The notes below the pieces were generated by a model that made no database searches, was not told where the DNA came from, and was given only the letters and a program-made list of their open reading frames with translations. Position numbers and translations under genes: made by a program. Of a stretch of DNA of 64,000 nucleotides, positions 8,348 to 17,370 are shown piece after piece. The stretch's first letter is position 1; every line of letters begins with the position of its first letter. The DNA is from CBDBKE01 sp965218055 (lineage in GTDB: Bacteria > Acidobacteriota > Terriglobia > JAJPHL01 > JAPKYU01), in NCBI GenBank assembly GCA_965218055.1, contig CBDCKA010000001.1:1054001-1118000 (forward strand), read 5' to 3'.

Positions 8348-9286
8348 CTACAACAGTTGCCAGCCGGTGCCCTGATGGCCGAAGGAGAACACTGCCGGGT
8401 GCAGCACCTCTGCCAAGATCTCCAGGGATTGGACTAGGCGCGGGCCGGGGCGGTTGAAATACTGGTTGCCATCGGTCAGGTAGACCCGCCGGTCGCGCAC
8501 CGCTTGTAACTGGGGCCAATCCGGCTTCTGGGTGAGCGCAGGCATCTCTTGCCGCGACCGCTGGATGTCAAATCCGCACGGCAGAACGACAATCACTTCT
8601 GGATCTGTTTCCTGCAACTGCTCCCAGCTCATCCAGGGGGAATGCTTGCCGGCTTCGCCGAAAAGGTTCACGCCACCGGCCATCTGGACTAACTCCGGCA
8701 TCCAGTTGCCGGCGGCCATCAGCGGCTCGATCCACTCAATGCAGGCCACGGTGGGCCGTCGTGGCTGGTTGTGCGCCTGCTTAGCGACGGCCGCCATGCG
8801 CCGCTGGAGGCGGCCGACCAACTCTGCTCCGCTCTGCGGCGCGCCCAGCGCATCAGCCACCCGCTGGACATCCGCCCAGACGTCGGCCAGCGCGTTCGGC
8901 TCCAGGGATACGATTCGCGGGCGCGGGGCATGGCCCTGGTCGGACCCCAGCCATTCACACAGCGCCTGTTCCACGTCTCGCAGGCTGACTGCACAGACTT
9001 CGCACTGCGTCTGGGTAAGAATCAGGTCGGGCTGAAGCTGCTTCAGTTGGTCGGCATCCACCCGATACACCGACAAACCATCTCGTAAGATGCGTTTTAC
9101 CTGCTGGTCAATTGCCTGGCTGGAAGCCTCGGGGTTCAGCTTCGGTGCGGTGCAGACTGGCAACCGCTTTACCGAGGGAGGGAAGTCGCATTCGTGTGAG
9201 CGTCCAACTAGCCGTTGTTGGAAGCCAAGTGCACAGACAATTTCCGTGCTGCTGGCAATCAGCGAGACGACGCGTTTTGTGGACAT
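8348..9286 (-). CDS. BtuF-like cobalamin/periplasmic-binding-fold protein
   Basis: A 312-residue protein of the type III substrate-binding fold (helical backbone, as in BtuF/FhuD). The opening RVVSLIASSTEIVCALG and the later DLILTQTQCEVCAVS fit the B12-binding branch. It has no signal peptide: the ATG is followed directly by STKRVVSL, and no hydrophobic stretch precedes it. No permease or ATPase gene is adjacent. It may be a cytoplasmic cobalamin-binding protein or partner with a transporter encoded elsewhere. It converges on the SBBP gene. Confidence 0.82.
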   Translation of the reverse strand: MSTKRVVSLIASSTEIVCALGFQQRLVGRSHECDFPPSVKRLPVCTAPKLNPEASSQAIDQQVKRILRDGLSVYRVDADQLKQLQPDLILTQTQCEVCAVSLRDVEQALCEWLGSDQGHAPRPRIVSLEPNALADVWADVQRVADALGAPQSGAELVGRLQRRMAAVAKQAHNQPRRPTVACIEWIEPLMAAGNWMPELVQMAGGVNLFGEAGKHSPWMSWEQLQETDPEVIVVLPCGFDIQRSRQEMPALTQKPDWPQLQAVRDRRVYLTDGNQYFNRPGPRLVQSLEILAEVLHPAVFSFGHQGTGWQLL

Positions 9287-9416
9287 GATTGCGCAATCAC
9301 CAACAGCCCAGGCTCACGAGAAAGAATAGCAGGCAGAGCGGGCAGCGCAAGCGGCACATCGCCTCCGGCCCCTGCCGGCCGACAGTAATTCTGCCCCATC
9401 GTGTTAAAATGCAACT

Positions 9417-10256
9417 GTGGAGTCACCCCTCAACGTCACCCTGCAAACCTACGAAGGGCCTCTCGACCTGCTGTTGGACCTGATCCGCAAACAGGAACTG
9501 GACATCTACGACATTCCGATCGCCCAGATCACCGCGCAGTATCTGGACTATATCCACCAACTGCAGGAGCTGAATATTGACGTGGCCGGCGAGTTCATTT
9601 ACATGGCGGCCACGCTCATCCACATCAAATCCAGAATGCTGTTGCCGCCCGACCCAACCCTGCTGCCTGAGCAGCAGGAGGACCCGCGCCAGGAGCTGGT
9701 GGACCAACTGCTGGAATATGAGAAGTTCAAGCAGGCGGCGCAGGTGCTGCACGAGAGGCAAATGCTGGAGGCGGCAGCCTGGTCCAACCCGGCACTGGGG
9801 GCGTTTGCTGACGATTCCGAGGAGCCGGGTCTGGCGGTGAGCTTGTTCGATCTGGTGAAAACCTTCCAGCAGGTGCTGGAGCGAGCGCGCACCCGCCCCC
9901 GACTGGACATCGAGCCGGAGGAAGTTACCGTTGCCCAGATGATCCAGTGGCTGCGCGACCGCCTGGCTCAAGCCCGCGGTTCGCTGGTACTGGGCGAGCT
10001 GCTTGACCTGTTCCCCTCGCGCCGCGCCCTGATCACTTTATTCCTGGCCATCCTGGAGATGGTGCGTCTGCAGGCCATCGTCCTGCGTCAGAAGGAAGCC
10101 TTTGGAGAGATTCACTTGCGCCGGCACCGGGGCTTCACCCACCTCGATTCCGCCGAGCCGGTGGAACAGCTGCCGGGGAAGCCGGTCCTGGAGGAGGAGG
10201 GTTTGCCCGATGGTGGTTCTTCCTCCCACTCACAGCCAACCACACCTCAGGACTAG
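9417..10256 (+). CDS. scpA: Segregation and condensation protein A
   Basis: The kleisin subunit that bridges SMC heads in chromosome condensation. The N-terminal signature YEGPLDLLLDLIRKQELDIYDI is split here as YEGPLDLLLDLI followed by the DIYDIPI motif. The C-terminal winged-helix region (ITLFLAILEMVRLQ) is present. 279 residues is normal. Start is GTG at 9417; an upstream ATG is out of frame. scpB begins 3 bases after the stop, so the two are co-translated. Confidence 0.96.
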   Translation: MESPLNVTLQTYEGPLDLLLDLIRKQELDIYDIPIAQITAQYLDYIHQLQELNIDVAGEFIYMAATLIHIKSRMLLPPDPTLLPEQQEDPRQELVDQLLEYEKFKQAAQVLHERQMLEAAAWSNPALGAFADDSEEPGLAVSLFDLVKTFQQVLERARTRPRLDIEPEEVTVAQMIQWLRDRLAQARGSLVLGELLDLFPSRRALITLFLAILEMVRLQAIVLRQKEAFGEIHLRRHRGFTHLDSAEPVEQLPGKPVLEEEGLPDGGSSSHSQPTTPQD

Positions 10257-10259
10257 TCT

Positions 10260-10817
10260 ATGGATCGGAAGTCCGTTGTCGAGGCGATCATTTACGCGGC
10301 TGAGGAGCCAGTTACGCTGGAGCAGATCAACGCTGTCCTATGCCAGGGGGCGGTGGAGAATTCCCCAAGCAAAGAGGAAATTCGCTCCGCGATTGCGGAA
10401 CTGCTGGCCGAATACCGGAGTGAGGGGCGGGGCATCGAGATCAAGGAAGTGGCTGGCGGCTACAAGATGGCCACCAAGCCGGAACACCACGAGGCGGTGC
10501 GGCAGTTCGTCAAGGCGCTGAAGCCGCCAGTTCGACTGTCGCTGGCCGCACTGGAGACGCTGGCGGTCGTTGCCTACCGCCAGCCGGTGACGCTGCCCGA
10601 AATCCAAGAAGTACGCGGGGTCAACGCCACAGCAGTGGTCAAGACTTTGCTGGAGAAAAAGCTGGTTACTACGGCGGGGCGCAAGGATGTGATCGGGCGG
10701 CCGATTCTATATCGCACGACCCGCGACTTCCTGTTCCAGTTCGGACTGAAGGACCTGAGCGAACTGCCGAGCCTAAAAGAATTTGAGGAGCTGAATCGCG
10801 CCGCGGTAGCCGGATAA
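10260..10817 (+). CDS. scpB: Segregation and condensation protein B
   Basis: The winged-helix dimer that binds ScpA in the SMC-ScpAB complex. The protein is 185 residues. The motifs ALETLAVVAYRQPVTLPEIQEVRGV and RKDVIGRPILYRTT are characteristic (shown in parts: LAVVAYRQPVT and GRPILYRTT). It lies in the common scpA-scpB-rluB order. Confidence 0.96.
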   Translation: MDRKSVVEAIIYAAEEPVTLEQINAVLCQGAVENSPSKEEIRSAIAELLAEYRSEGRGIEIKEVAGGYKMATKPEHHEAVRQFVKALKPPVRLSLAALETLAVVAYRQPVTLPEIQEVRGVNATAVVKTLLEKKLVTTAGRKDVIGRPILYRTTRDFLFQFGLKDLSELPSLKEFEELNRAAVAG

Positions 10818-10902
10818 GGGAAGCTTCCGGTGTCGCGCCTCGGAAACCGTGGCGCGACGCGTTGCATCTCACACCTGGCCGGTGCGCATCTGACACCCGT
10901 TG

Positions 10903-11673
10903 ATGCAAGAGCGACTCCAAAAAATTCTCTCTCGCGCCGGCGTCACCAGTCGGCGGAAGGCGGAGCAATACATCCTTGAGGGACGGGTCACCGTCAACGG
11001 GACGGTGACCCGCGAACTGGGTTCCAAGGCCGATATTGGTCGCGATCACATTAAGGTGGACGGCCGCTTGGTGCGCCTGCCCCGACGGCAGGTCTACTTG
11101 ATGCTGAACAAGCCGCGCGGCTACGTCACGACCCTGTTCGATCCCCAGGGGAGGCCGCAAGTGACCGACCTGCTGCGGGGCATTCCGGCGCGCGTCTACC
11201 CAGTCGGTCGCTTGGATTACCACTCCGAGGGCCTGCTGCTGTTCACCAACGACGGCGAGTTCGCCAACCTGGTCATGTCCGCCGGCCCTCGGGTGCCCAA
11301 GACCTATTGGGTGAAGGTCAGCGGGCAACTGGCACCGGCCGAGCTGGAGAAGCTGCGCCGGGGCGTGTGGCTCGGCGGACGGTTGACGGCGCCGGCAAAG
11401 ATTCGCTTGTTGCGCAATGCCTCCAACCCCTGGTATGAGGTCGAGCTGATCGAAGGCCGTCAGAACCAGATCCGACGCATGTTCAGCAGTGTTGGCTACC
11501 TGGTGGAGAAGCTGAAGCGCGTAAGAATCGGTTTCCTGGAGCTGGACAGCCTGCCGGTGGGAGAATACCGGTATCTGACGCCGAGGGAAGCGGAACGCTT
11601 CCGGCGCATTCTGCCCGGGAAAGCTGCTGGCCGAGGACGGGAAGGCAGCCGGACCAGCAGCGCCGCCGTCTAA
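10903..11673 (+). CDS. rluB: 23S rRNA pseudouridine synthase, RluB/RsuA family
   Basis: Converts a specific uridine in large-subunit rRNA to pseudouridine. An N-terminal S4 RNA-binding domain (about residues 1-60, SRAGVTSRRKAEQYI) precedes the catalytic domain, whose motif PVGRLDYHSEGLLLFTNDG holds the catalytic aspartate (GRLD). The C-terminal EGRQNQIRRMF is also typical. The start is the ATG at 10903 rather than the TTG just before it. Position after scpAB is the usual one. RluB versus RluE/RsuA specificity is inferred from the neighbours. Confidence 0.92.
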   Translation: MQERLQKILSRAGVTSRRKAEQYILEGRVTVNGTVTRELGSKADIGRDHIKVDGRLVRLPRRQVYLMLNKPRGYVTTLFDPQGRPQVTDLLRGIPARVYPVGRLDYHSEGLLLFTNDGEFANLVMSAGPRVPKTYWVKVSGQLAPAELEKLRRGVWLGGRLTAPAKIRLLRNASNPWYEVELIEGRQNQIRRMFSSVGYLVEKLKRVRIGFLELDSLPVGEYRYLTPREAERFRRILPGKAAGRGREGSRTSSAAV

Positions 11674-11696
11674 GGCCGCGTTCGTCTAGGGGAAGC

Positions 11697-12104
11697 ATGC
11701 ACGACCTGAACCGAGACATTGACGAAATCCTCAGCACCTGTCGCACGATTGCCGTGGTGGGGCTGTCCGGCAAACGCCACAGGCCCAGCTTTGGCGTGTC
11801 GGAATACATGCAGCGTGCCGGGTACCGCATTATTCCCATCAACCCCCACGAAACCGAGGTGTTGGGAGAAAAAAGCTATGACCGCCTGGAAGACGTGCCG
11901 GAGAAGGTGGCGCTGGTGAACATCTTCCGCCGCTCGCAGTACGCGGGGCCGATTGTGGATTCTGCTATCCGCATCGGTGCCCGCGCCATCTGGATGCAGG
12001 AGGGGGTCGAAGATCCGGAAGCCGCCGAGCGAGCCCGTCGCGCCGGCCTGCGGGTGGTGATGGATCGCTGTACCCTCAAGGAGCACCGCAAGCGCCACCC
12101 ATGA
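11697..12104 (+). CDS. CoA-binding (YccU-type) Rossmann protein, intact copy
   Basis: 135 residues with the CoA-binding fold of the YccU/DUF family: TIAVVGLSGKRHRPSFGVSE for the first nucleotide loop, then YRIIPINPHE, VDIFRR-like VNIFRR and WMQEGV. The biochemical role of the family is unclear. It is convergent with the aldolase gene at 12257. From its seventh codon to the other side of the aldolase gene the sequence is duplicated in inverted orientation at 38933-40360; this copy keeps its start codon and looks like the original. Confidence 0.88.
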   Translation: MHDLNRDIDEILSTCRTIAVVGLSGKRHRPSFGVSEYMQRAGYRIIPINPHETEVLGEKSYDRLEDVPEKVALVNIFRRSQYAGPIVDSAIRIGARAIWMQEGVEDPEAAERARRAGLRVVMDRCTLKEHRKRHP

Positions 12105-12129
12105 GACAGCTGGTCTTGCAAGCACCTTC

Positions 12130-12166
12130 TCTGCTGCCAGTCTGCTGCCAGCCAGTCTGCTGCCAG
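12130..12166 (+). repeat. Three copies of TCTGCTGCCAG between convergent genes
   Basis: The 11-mer starts at 12130, 12141 and 12156, in the gap between the CoA-binding and aldolase genes. The same cluster, reverse complemented, is kept at 39910-39946 in copy 2. It can fold only weakly; its role is unknown. Confidence 0.8.
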
Positions 12167-12256
12167 AAAGAGTTACGCGCAAAATTCCTCGTGATTCAGC
12201 TCCAATCCGGAGCGGCAGTCCAGAGCTGAGAGGTAGCCGCTTCAAACAGGAGTGGC

Positions 12257-13045
12257 TTAGACGGAGGACGGTTTGCCCTTGCGGTCCTTCACCGTCTGGA
12301 ACGCGGCGGCAATCCGGTTCATTCCCTGCAACACGACGGCGCCATCGGAGCTGAGCCCGACAAAGGTAAAGCCGCTGGCAACGGCTTCCTGGATTTGTTC
12401 CTCCCGTGCCACCAGCAGCCCTGCCGCCTTGCCCGCCCGGCGACACGCCTCGACCACTCTTGCTTTGGCCGCGCGCATGTCGGGATGATCCAGCTGGCGT
12501 GGGATGCCCAGGCTGACACTGAGGTCCAGCGGGCCCATGAACAGCACGTCCACACCCTCCACCGCGGCGATGGATTCGACACACTCCAGGGCCTGGCGAC
12601 TTTCAATCTGGGCTGCGAGCACCAACTGGTCGTTGGCCGAGCGAAAGTAGCTGTCGAACTCCGAGCCAAATCCGCACGCCCGGTTCATGGCGGCCACGCC
12701 GCGAATCCCCTGCGGCGGGTAGCGCATGGCGGCGACCGCGCTCCGGGCTTCCTCAACGGAATTCACCCACGGCACTACCAGGCCGGAGGGCCCCAGGTCG
12801 AGCACGCGCTTGCACCACAACGGATCATTCCACGGCAGGCGCACCAACGGCACGGTGGGGCCATTCTCCAAGGCTTGCAATTGGAACAGCAGATTCTGGC
12901 GGTCGCCGGCGCCATGCTCCAGGTCAATCACGACCCAATCCAGCCCTGCCCGGCCGGCGATTTCTGCCGTCAGGCTGGAACCCAGATTGAGAAAGGTGCC
13001 GGCCAGCAGCTCTCCGCGCAACACTCGTTCACGGATCCATTTCAC
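12257..13045 (-). CDS. HpcH/HpaI-family aldolase, copy 1
   Basis: A class II (metal-dependent) aldolase that cleaves or forms 2-keto-3-deoxy or 4-hydroxy-2-oxo acids to pyruvate and an aldehyde. 262 residues from the GTG at 13045, chosen because copy 2 can only start at the matching GTG. Family signatures: VIDLEHGAGD (base His), RLPWND, LFMGPLDLS (metal ligand region) and GMNRACGFG. It lies at the left edge of the catabolic segment, facing its genes. Exact substrate not predictable. Confidence 0.92.
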   Translation of the reverse strand: MKWIRERVLRGELLAGTFLNLGSSLTAEIAGRAGLDWVVIDLEHGAGDRQNLLFQLQALENGPTVPLVRLPWNDPLWCKRVLDLGPSGLVVPWVNSVEEARSAVAAMRYPPQGIRGVAAMNRACGFGSEFDSYFRSANDQLVLAAQIESRQALECVESIAAVEGVDVLFMGPLDLSVSLGIPRQLDHPDMRAAKARVVEACRRAGKAAGLLVAREEQIQEAVASGFTFVGLSSDGAVVLQGMNRIAAAFQTVKDRKGKPSSV

Positions 13046-13204
13046 AACAGCCTCCAAGATGGTTCGCGGCGCCCAACATGCCCGATCGGCGCCGTCTTGT
13101 CAACCGACGCCTGCAATGTCTTGCAGATCGCACAAACCGGTGACCGGCAGCTGACTCCGGCGGCTGACTCCTGGGCAAGGTGCATGCGCGGATCCACGCT
13201 TCAA

Positions 13205-14950
13205 TTACTCGATAGCTGGCTGTGGAGGAGCCGATTCCATGCGCTCCGGCTCTCGCACCGTCAGGATCTGGTTGGGCTGGACGTCTTCCAGCCGCTGCAC
13301 CTCTCCGCTGGGCCAGGTAATCTCCAGGAGGCGAATGGTCCGCTCGGACCCCAGGCCGAAGTGGACACGTTTATCGTTGGAGGACAGGTAGCTTCCCGCG
13401 GTGCTGACAAAGGCGCGCTGCTCACGTCCTGAGCCAGAAACCAGGCGCAGCACAGCACCGATTCCATCCCGGTTGCTGCGCGTGCCCACCGTGTTCACCA
13501 GCAGCCAGTGGTTCTCCGTCTGGCTGGCATTACGCAGGAGCAGTGCCGGGCCGTTGTTGCAGCTGACGACGATATCGAGTAGGCCGTCGTCGTTCAGGTC
13601 CCCGAAGGCCGCGCCGCGGGCGGCCCGGGGAACCTGGAAGGGTGTGCCCGCTTGCTTGGATACATCTTCGAAGCGGCCATCTACGTTGCGCATCAGCAGC
13701 AGAGGCTCCAGGTAGTGCACCGAGGGTTGCGTCAACTCGATGTTGTCCATCACGTGGCCCTGGCCCACCATCAGGTCTTTCCAGCCGTCATTGTCGAAGT
13801 CGGCGAACTTGGTGCCCCAGCCGGAGTGCAACTGGGTGATGCGGGTAACCCCCGTGGATTCCGAGGCATATTCAAACCAGCCGCCCACGTTGCGAAACAG
13901 CGCATAGCGCTGGTGGGCCAGGGCATTGACGAAGATGTCAGGCCAGCCATCATTGTCGTAGTCGGCGAAGTCAGTCCCCATCCCGGCAAAGCTGTCACCG
14001 TTGTCATCGTAAGCCAGGCCCAACGGTAAGGCAGTCTCGGTGAAGGTGCCGTCGTGTTTGTTACGGAACAACTGCTGCGCGACCGAGTCGTTGGCGACAA
14101 AGATGTCGGGCCATCCATCGCGGTCGAAATCCTCCACAGCGACCCCCAGCCCCTTTCCGGGATTGGACGCCACGCCGGCGGGCTGGGAGACCTCCGTGAA
14201 GGTGCCGTCGCCGTTGTTGTGGAACAGCAGGTGAGCAATCGGGTCGAAATAGCGCGGGTGACAATACGAGCGGTAGCCGGGTTTGTGCTCCCCGCAGAAT
14301 GGGTTATGCGAGAAATCCCATACCGCATAGCGGGCGACGAACAGGTCCAGGTGGCTATCGCGGTCATAGTCCAGGAAGGCGGCGCTGGCCGACCAACCCC
14401 CGCCGGCCACGCCCGCTTTCTCCGTGACGTCGGTAAACGTGCCGTCGCCGTTGTTGTGATAGAGGATGTTTTTCCCGTAATTGGTAACGTAGAGGTCCGG
14501 ATACCCGTCGTTGTCATAGTCGCCGGCTACCGCTCCCATCCCGTAGGAATGTCCTGCGACGCCCGCTTTCTCCGTTGCGTCGGTAAAGGTTCCGCACCCG
14601 TTGTTACGGTACAGCCGGTTCCAGTACCGCGGCTCCGATTTTTCCGGCCGGGCGCCTTCGGGCATCGGGTCGGCCAACGCCGCCCCGTTAACAAAGAACA
14701 GGTCCAGCAGGCCGTCGGCGTCAAAATCCAGCATCGCCACCCCGCCCACCATTGACTCCATCAGGTACTTCTCCGAAGTTTTGCTGTTCTCGGTCTTAAA
14801 GCGCAGGCCCGAGCGGGCCGTCTCATCCACAAAGGAGATCGGGGGTGGCTGGGCGGCGGGCTCGGACTGGGACAAGGCCAGCACTAGCACCTGCTGGGCG
14901 AGGAACAGGCCGAAACAAAGCACCCAAAGACGAACTGTCGTCCTCCGCAT
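13205..14950 (-). CDS. Secreted FG-GAP (VCBS) repeat protein with ASPIC/UnbV C-terminus
   Basis: About 581 residues from the ATG at 14950 (a GTG lies two codons upstream). A signal peptide precedes repeated DxDxDG loops such as DFDADGLLDLFFVNG, DYDNDGYPDLYVTNYG and DFDRDGWPDIFVAND, which form a calcium-binding integrin-alpha-like propeller. The C-terminal 80 residues (STAGSYLSSNDKRVHFGLG, ITWPSGEVQ) are the ASPIC/UnbV domain. Likely surface or exported; no enzymatic motif. Such proteins are expanded in Acidobacteriota and Planctomycetota. Confidence 0.92.
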   Translation of the reverse strand: MRRTTVRLWVLCFGLFLAQQVLVLALSQSEPAAQPPPISFVDETARSGLRFKTENSKTSEKYLMESMVGGVAMLDFDADGLLDLFFVNGAALADPMPEGARPEKSEPRYWNRLYRNNGCGTFTDATEKAGVAGHSYGMGAVAGDYDNDGYPDLYVTNYGKNILYHNNGDGTFTDVTEKAGVAGGGWSASAAFLDYDRDSHLDLFVARYAVWDFSHNPFCGEHKPGYRSYCHPRYFDPIAHLLFHNNGDGTFTEVSQPAGVASNPGKGLGVAVEDFDRDGWPDIFVANDSVAQQLFRNKHDGTFTETALPLGLAYDDNGDSFAGMGTDFADYDNDGWPDIFVNALAHQRYALFRNVGGWFEYASESTGVTRITQLHSGWGTKFADFDNDGWKDLMVGQGHVMDNIELTQPSVHYLEPLLLMRNVDGRFEDVSKQAGTPFQVPRAARGAAFGDLNDDGLLDIVVSCNNGPALLLRNASQTENHWLLVNTVGTRSNRDGIGAVLRLVSGSGREQRAFVSTAGSYLSSNDKRVHFGLGSERTIRLLEITWPSGEVQRLEDVQPNQILTVREPERMESAPPQPAIE

Positions 14951-15147
14951 CAGCACACGTCTACGCCAGAGCCTCCAGGGCCCGGTGCCGGCAGGAGCAA
15001 AGGGGGAAACATGCGTTGGGCCCGATCGCTAGCACACTTTTGATAATAGCAGACCCGGAGCGCGAACAGCTTTGCCCTGGGCAGCTCGGGGTCCCTCAAG
15101 TCAGCTGCCGAGCTCCTAGGTGTTTCCGGTCTGTACGGGTGGGGAAT

Positions 15148-16191
15148 TCACCCTCCGCTTGAACGAGACAGCTTCGCTACTTTGCTTTTCTTGAAAGAAG
15201 CCCGGAGATTCGGTTGTGTGAGGACTCCTTGATTGACGATCGAGCGGGGAAGCTTGCCCCTCAGTACGTCCGCCATTTGCGTCGCCGCAGTTTCCCGCAA
15301 TTCCTGCAGGGATTCTTCCGAATAGAAGGCCGCGTGCGGGGTGGCAATGATCTTCGGATGCCGCAGCAAGGGGGAGTCGGGCGGCGGCGGCTCCTGCGGG
15401 AAAACGTCCAGCCCCGCCCCGGCAAGCAGCCCTTCGTCTAGAGCCTGGAGCAACGCGGCGCCGTCGATGATCTCGCCGCGGCAAGTGTTGACCAGGAAGG
15501 CGGTCGGCTTCATTTTTCGAAAGGCCTCCAGTCCCATCAGGTTCCGAGTTTGTGGGAGCAAGGGCACGTGGAGCGAAATAAAATCGCTGCCTGCTAGCAG
15601 CTCTTCCAAGGCAACGGCCTTCACTTTGCGTTGTAGGGCAGCAGGGACAGGCACCACGTCATAGACCAAGGTTTTCAATCCCAGTCCGGAAGCCTTCTGG
15701 AACAGCGCTCTTCCGATCTGGCCGAACCCAACGATCCCCAACGTTTTTCCCCGGATGCGATACAGGGGCGCGTGGGCTCTCAGGTTGTACACCCCACTCT
15801 TGTTGGAGCCGTCGAACGCCGCAATTTTGCGAGCACAGGCCAGGATTAGGGATAGGGCGTGCTCGGCGACCTCATCCCGGCAGTAGGTGGGGACGTTGGT
15901 CACCAGGATGCCGTGCTCGGTGGCACACGGAACATCAATGTTGTCCAGACCGACGCCATAGCGGGCGATGGCCAGACACCCGGTGGCTCGTTCAATCACC
16001 CGCCGGGTGACGGACTTCCAACAGGTCAGGATGCCGGCCGCCTCGGGCGCCAATTCCATCAGTTCTTCCACGGAGCCGGTTCTCGCCTCGACCAGGCTTG
16101 CGCCCACGCGACTCAGGATCTGTTGTTCCAGGACCAGGTCAGGCCAGACGTAATCTGTGACCAATACCTTGCGTGCGGTCGTTTGCTTCAT
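15148..16191 (-). CDS. D-isomer-specific 2-hydroxyacid dehydrogenase 1
   Basis: NAD-dependent reduction of a 2-oxo acid or oxidation of a 2-hydroxy acid. 347 residues. The nucleotide loop is GIVGFGQIGRALFQKA. Catalytic motifs are NTCRGEIIDGAAL (Arg), LDVFPQEPP (Glu) and IATPHAAFYS (His). The CtBP-like segment WKSVTRRVIERATG suits the C-terminal-binding-protein branch. GGAGGAAAAAGG precedes the ATG closely. It is the last gene of a likely operon: transporter (17371), dehydrogenase 2 (16264), this gene. Confidence 0.93.
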   Translation of the reverse strand: MKQTTARKVLVTDYVWPDLVLEQQILSRVGASLVEARTGSVEELMELAPEAAGILTCWKSVTRRVIERATGCLAIARYGVGLDNIDVPCATEHGILVTNVPTYCRDEVAEHALSLILACARKIAAFDGSNKSGVYNLRAHAPLYRIRGKTLGIVGFGQIGRALFQKASGLGLKTLVYDVVPVPAALQRKVKAVALEELLAGSDFISLHVPLLPQTRNLMGLEAFRKMKPTAFLVNTCRGEIIDGAALLQALDEGLLAGAGLDVFPQEPPPPDSPLLRHPKIIATPHAAFYSEESLQELRETAATQMADVLRGKLPRSIVNQGVLTQPNLRASFKKSKVAKLSRSSGG

Positions 16192-16263
16192 CCTTTTTCC
16201 TCCGTTCGTCTTGTGCCAGTAGCGGTGTCGGTACTGTTCAACCGACCCCAGGAAAAAGCTTGC

Positions 16264-17235
16264 CTACAGATCGATGCGGTAAAGTGGCTCTTGACCGGCG
16301 GCCACCCGGTCGAGATTCTCCGCGACACAGCCCGCGCGGCGGCGGGACGTCTCCACAGTCACACCGGCGATGTGAGGCGTCGCCACGACATTCGACAACT
16401 GCAGAAGCGGATGATTCGGATCCACCGGCTCACGGTTGAAGACATCCAGTCCCGCACCCGCCAAGCGTCCCTGGGAAAGCGCTTCCTGGAGCGCTTCTTC
16501 ATCCACCAGCTCGGCGCGTGCCACGTTGATCAGGTACGCAGTGGGCTTCAGCAACCCGAGGCGGCGCCGGTCAATGACGTGGCGCGTCTCGGAGTTGAGA
16601 TGGAGGTGGAGCGAGAGGAAGTCGCACTCAGGCAGCATGCGATCCAACTCCGCAGGCTTGCCGACAGCTTCCAATCCGAACTGCCGCCGCTCTTTTTGAG
16701 GAACCTTGCGAATTTCGATCGCCGACAGGAGCATGCCGAAACCACTCGCGCGGCGCGCCAGCTCCCTCCCGCTGCCGCCGAAGCCGAGTATCAGCAGCCG
16801 CCGACCCTCCAGTTCCTGCCCAATGGGTAGCAACCTCGCCTGCCGACGCACGTTCGCCTGCATCTCATGCCACCCACGCGAGAGCATCAGAATATGCATC
16901 ATCACGGTTTCGCCCAAAGCCGGACCGCTGAACTGTCCCGGGGTGTTGGCTACGGGAATTCCTTTGGCTTTCCAATAATCGAGATCGAACCCCTCGAACC
17001 CAGTGCTCAGGATCTGCCAGAGTTTCACCGAGCTGGCCTGATCGGCCATCTCGTGCGTGCCGCCGCTCCCCGGGTCCACCACAGCACCTACACCCTGAAT
17101 TTGGGGTCCGAGCGGCGCCTTGGGATCATAAAACACGAGGTCATGGCGACCGTCCACAGCCCGGAAAACGTCGGGGGTCCAGGGATCTCGCATTGCGGGA
17201 GGGTGCAGGATTAGAACTTTCAATCTTGGTGTCAT
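16264..17235 (-). CDS. D-isomer-specific 2-hydroxyacid dehydrogenase 2
   Basis: 323 residues of the same superfamily as its neighbour but clearly different in sequence, so not a recent duplicate. The cofactor loop LILGFGGSGRELARRA has Gly-x-Gly-Gly-x-Gly spacing that fits the fold. The catalytic set is INVARAELVDEEAL (Arg), LDVFNREPV (Glu) and VATPHIAGVT (His). The first residues, KVLILHPPAMRDPW, are unusual for the family. It sits 72 bases upstream of dehydrogenase 1 and 135 bases downstream of the Nramp-fold gene, all on one strand. Confidence 0.92.
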   Translation of the reverse strand: MTPRLKVLILHPPAMRDPWTPDVFRAVDGRHDLVFYDPKAPLGPQIQGVGAVVDPGSGGTHEMADQASSVKLWQILSTGFEGFDLDYWKAKGIPVANTPGQFSGPALGETVMMHILMLSRGWHEMQANVRRQARLLPIGQELEGRRLLILGFGGSGRELARRASGFGMLLSAIEIRKVPQKERRQFGLEAVGKPAELDRMLPECDFLSLHLHLNSETRHVIDRRRLGLLKPTAYLINVARAELVDEEALQEALSQGRLAGAGLDVFNREPVDPNHPLLQLSNVVATPHIAGVTVETSRRRAGCVAENLDRVAAGQEPLYRIDL

Positions 17236-17370
17236 GAGCGTTCCGGCCCGAAAAGCGGGTAGCGGCCTTGCCGGATCGCAAAGCAGCGCAACTCTGATTC
17301 TAGTCCAATCGCCCCATATTCGGCCTCCTGCTTTCTCGCGTCACGTGAAACGAGTGGCGACTCTGCCGGG

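Larger units (their letters stand above)
11715..13145 (+). repeat. Inverted repeat, copy 1 (1.43 kb)
   Basis: Contains most of the CoA-binding gene, the convergent aldolase gene and about 100 bases upstream of the aldolase. The reverse complement is at 38933-40360. Similarity starts at GACATTGAC (codon 7 of the CoA-binding gene) and stops near GGTCACC upstream of the aldolase. The CoA-binding half is nearly identical in both copies, whereas the aldolase half differs at 27 of 262 amino acids by my count. Confidence 0.93.

Noticed and set aside
12130..12166. Short repeats as a CRISPR-like array
   Set aside because: Units are only 11 bases with 0-4 base spacing; there are no spacers and no cas genes.
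16264..17235. Second dehydrogenase as a recent duplicate of the first
   Set aside because: The two proteins differ throughout and in their N-terminal domains; they are distinct family members.
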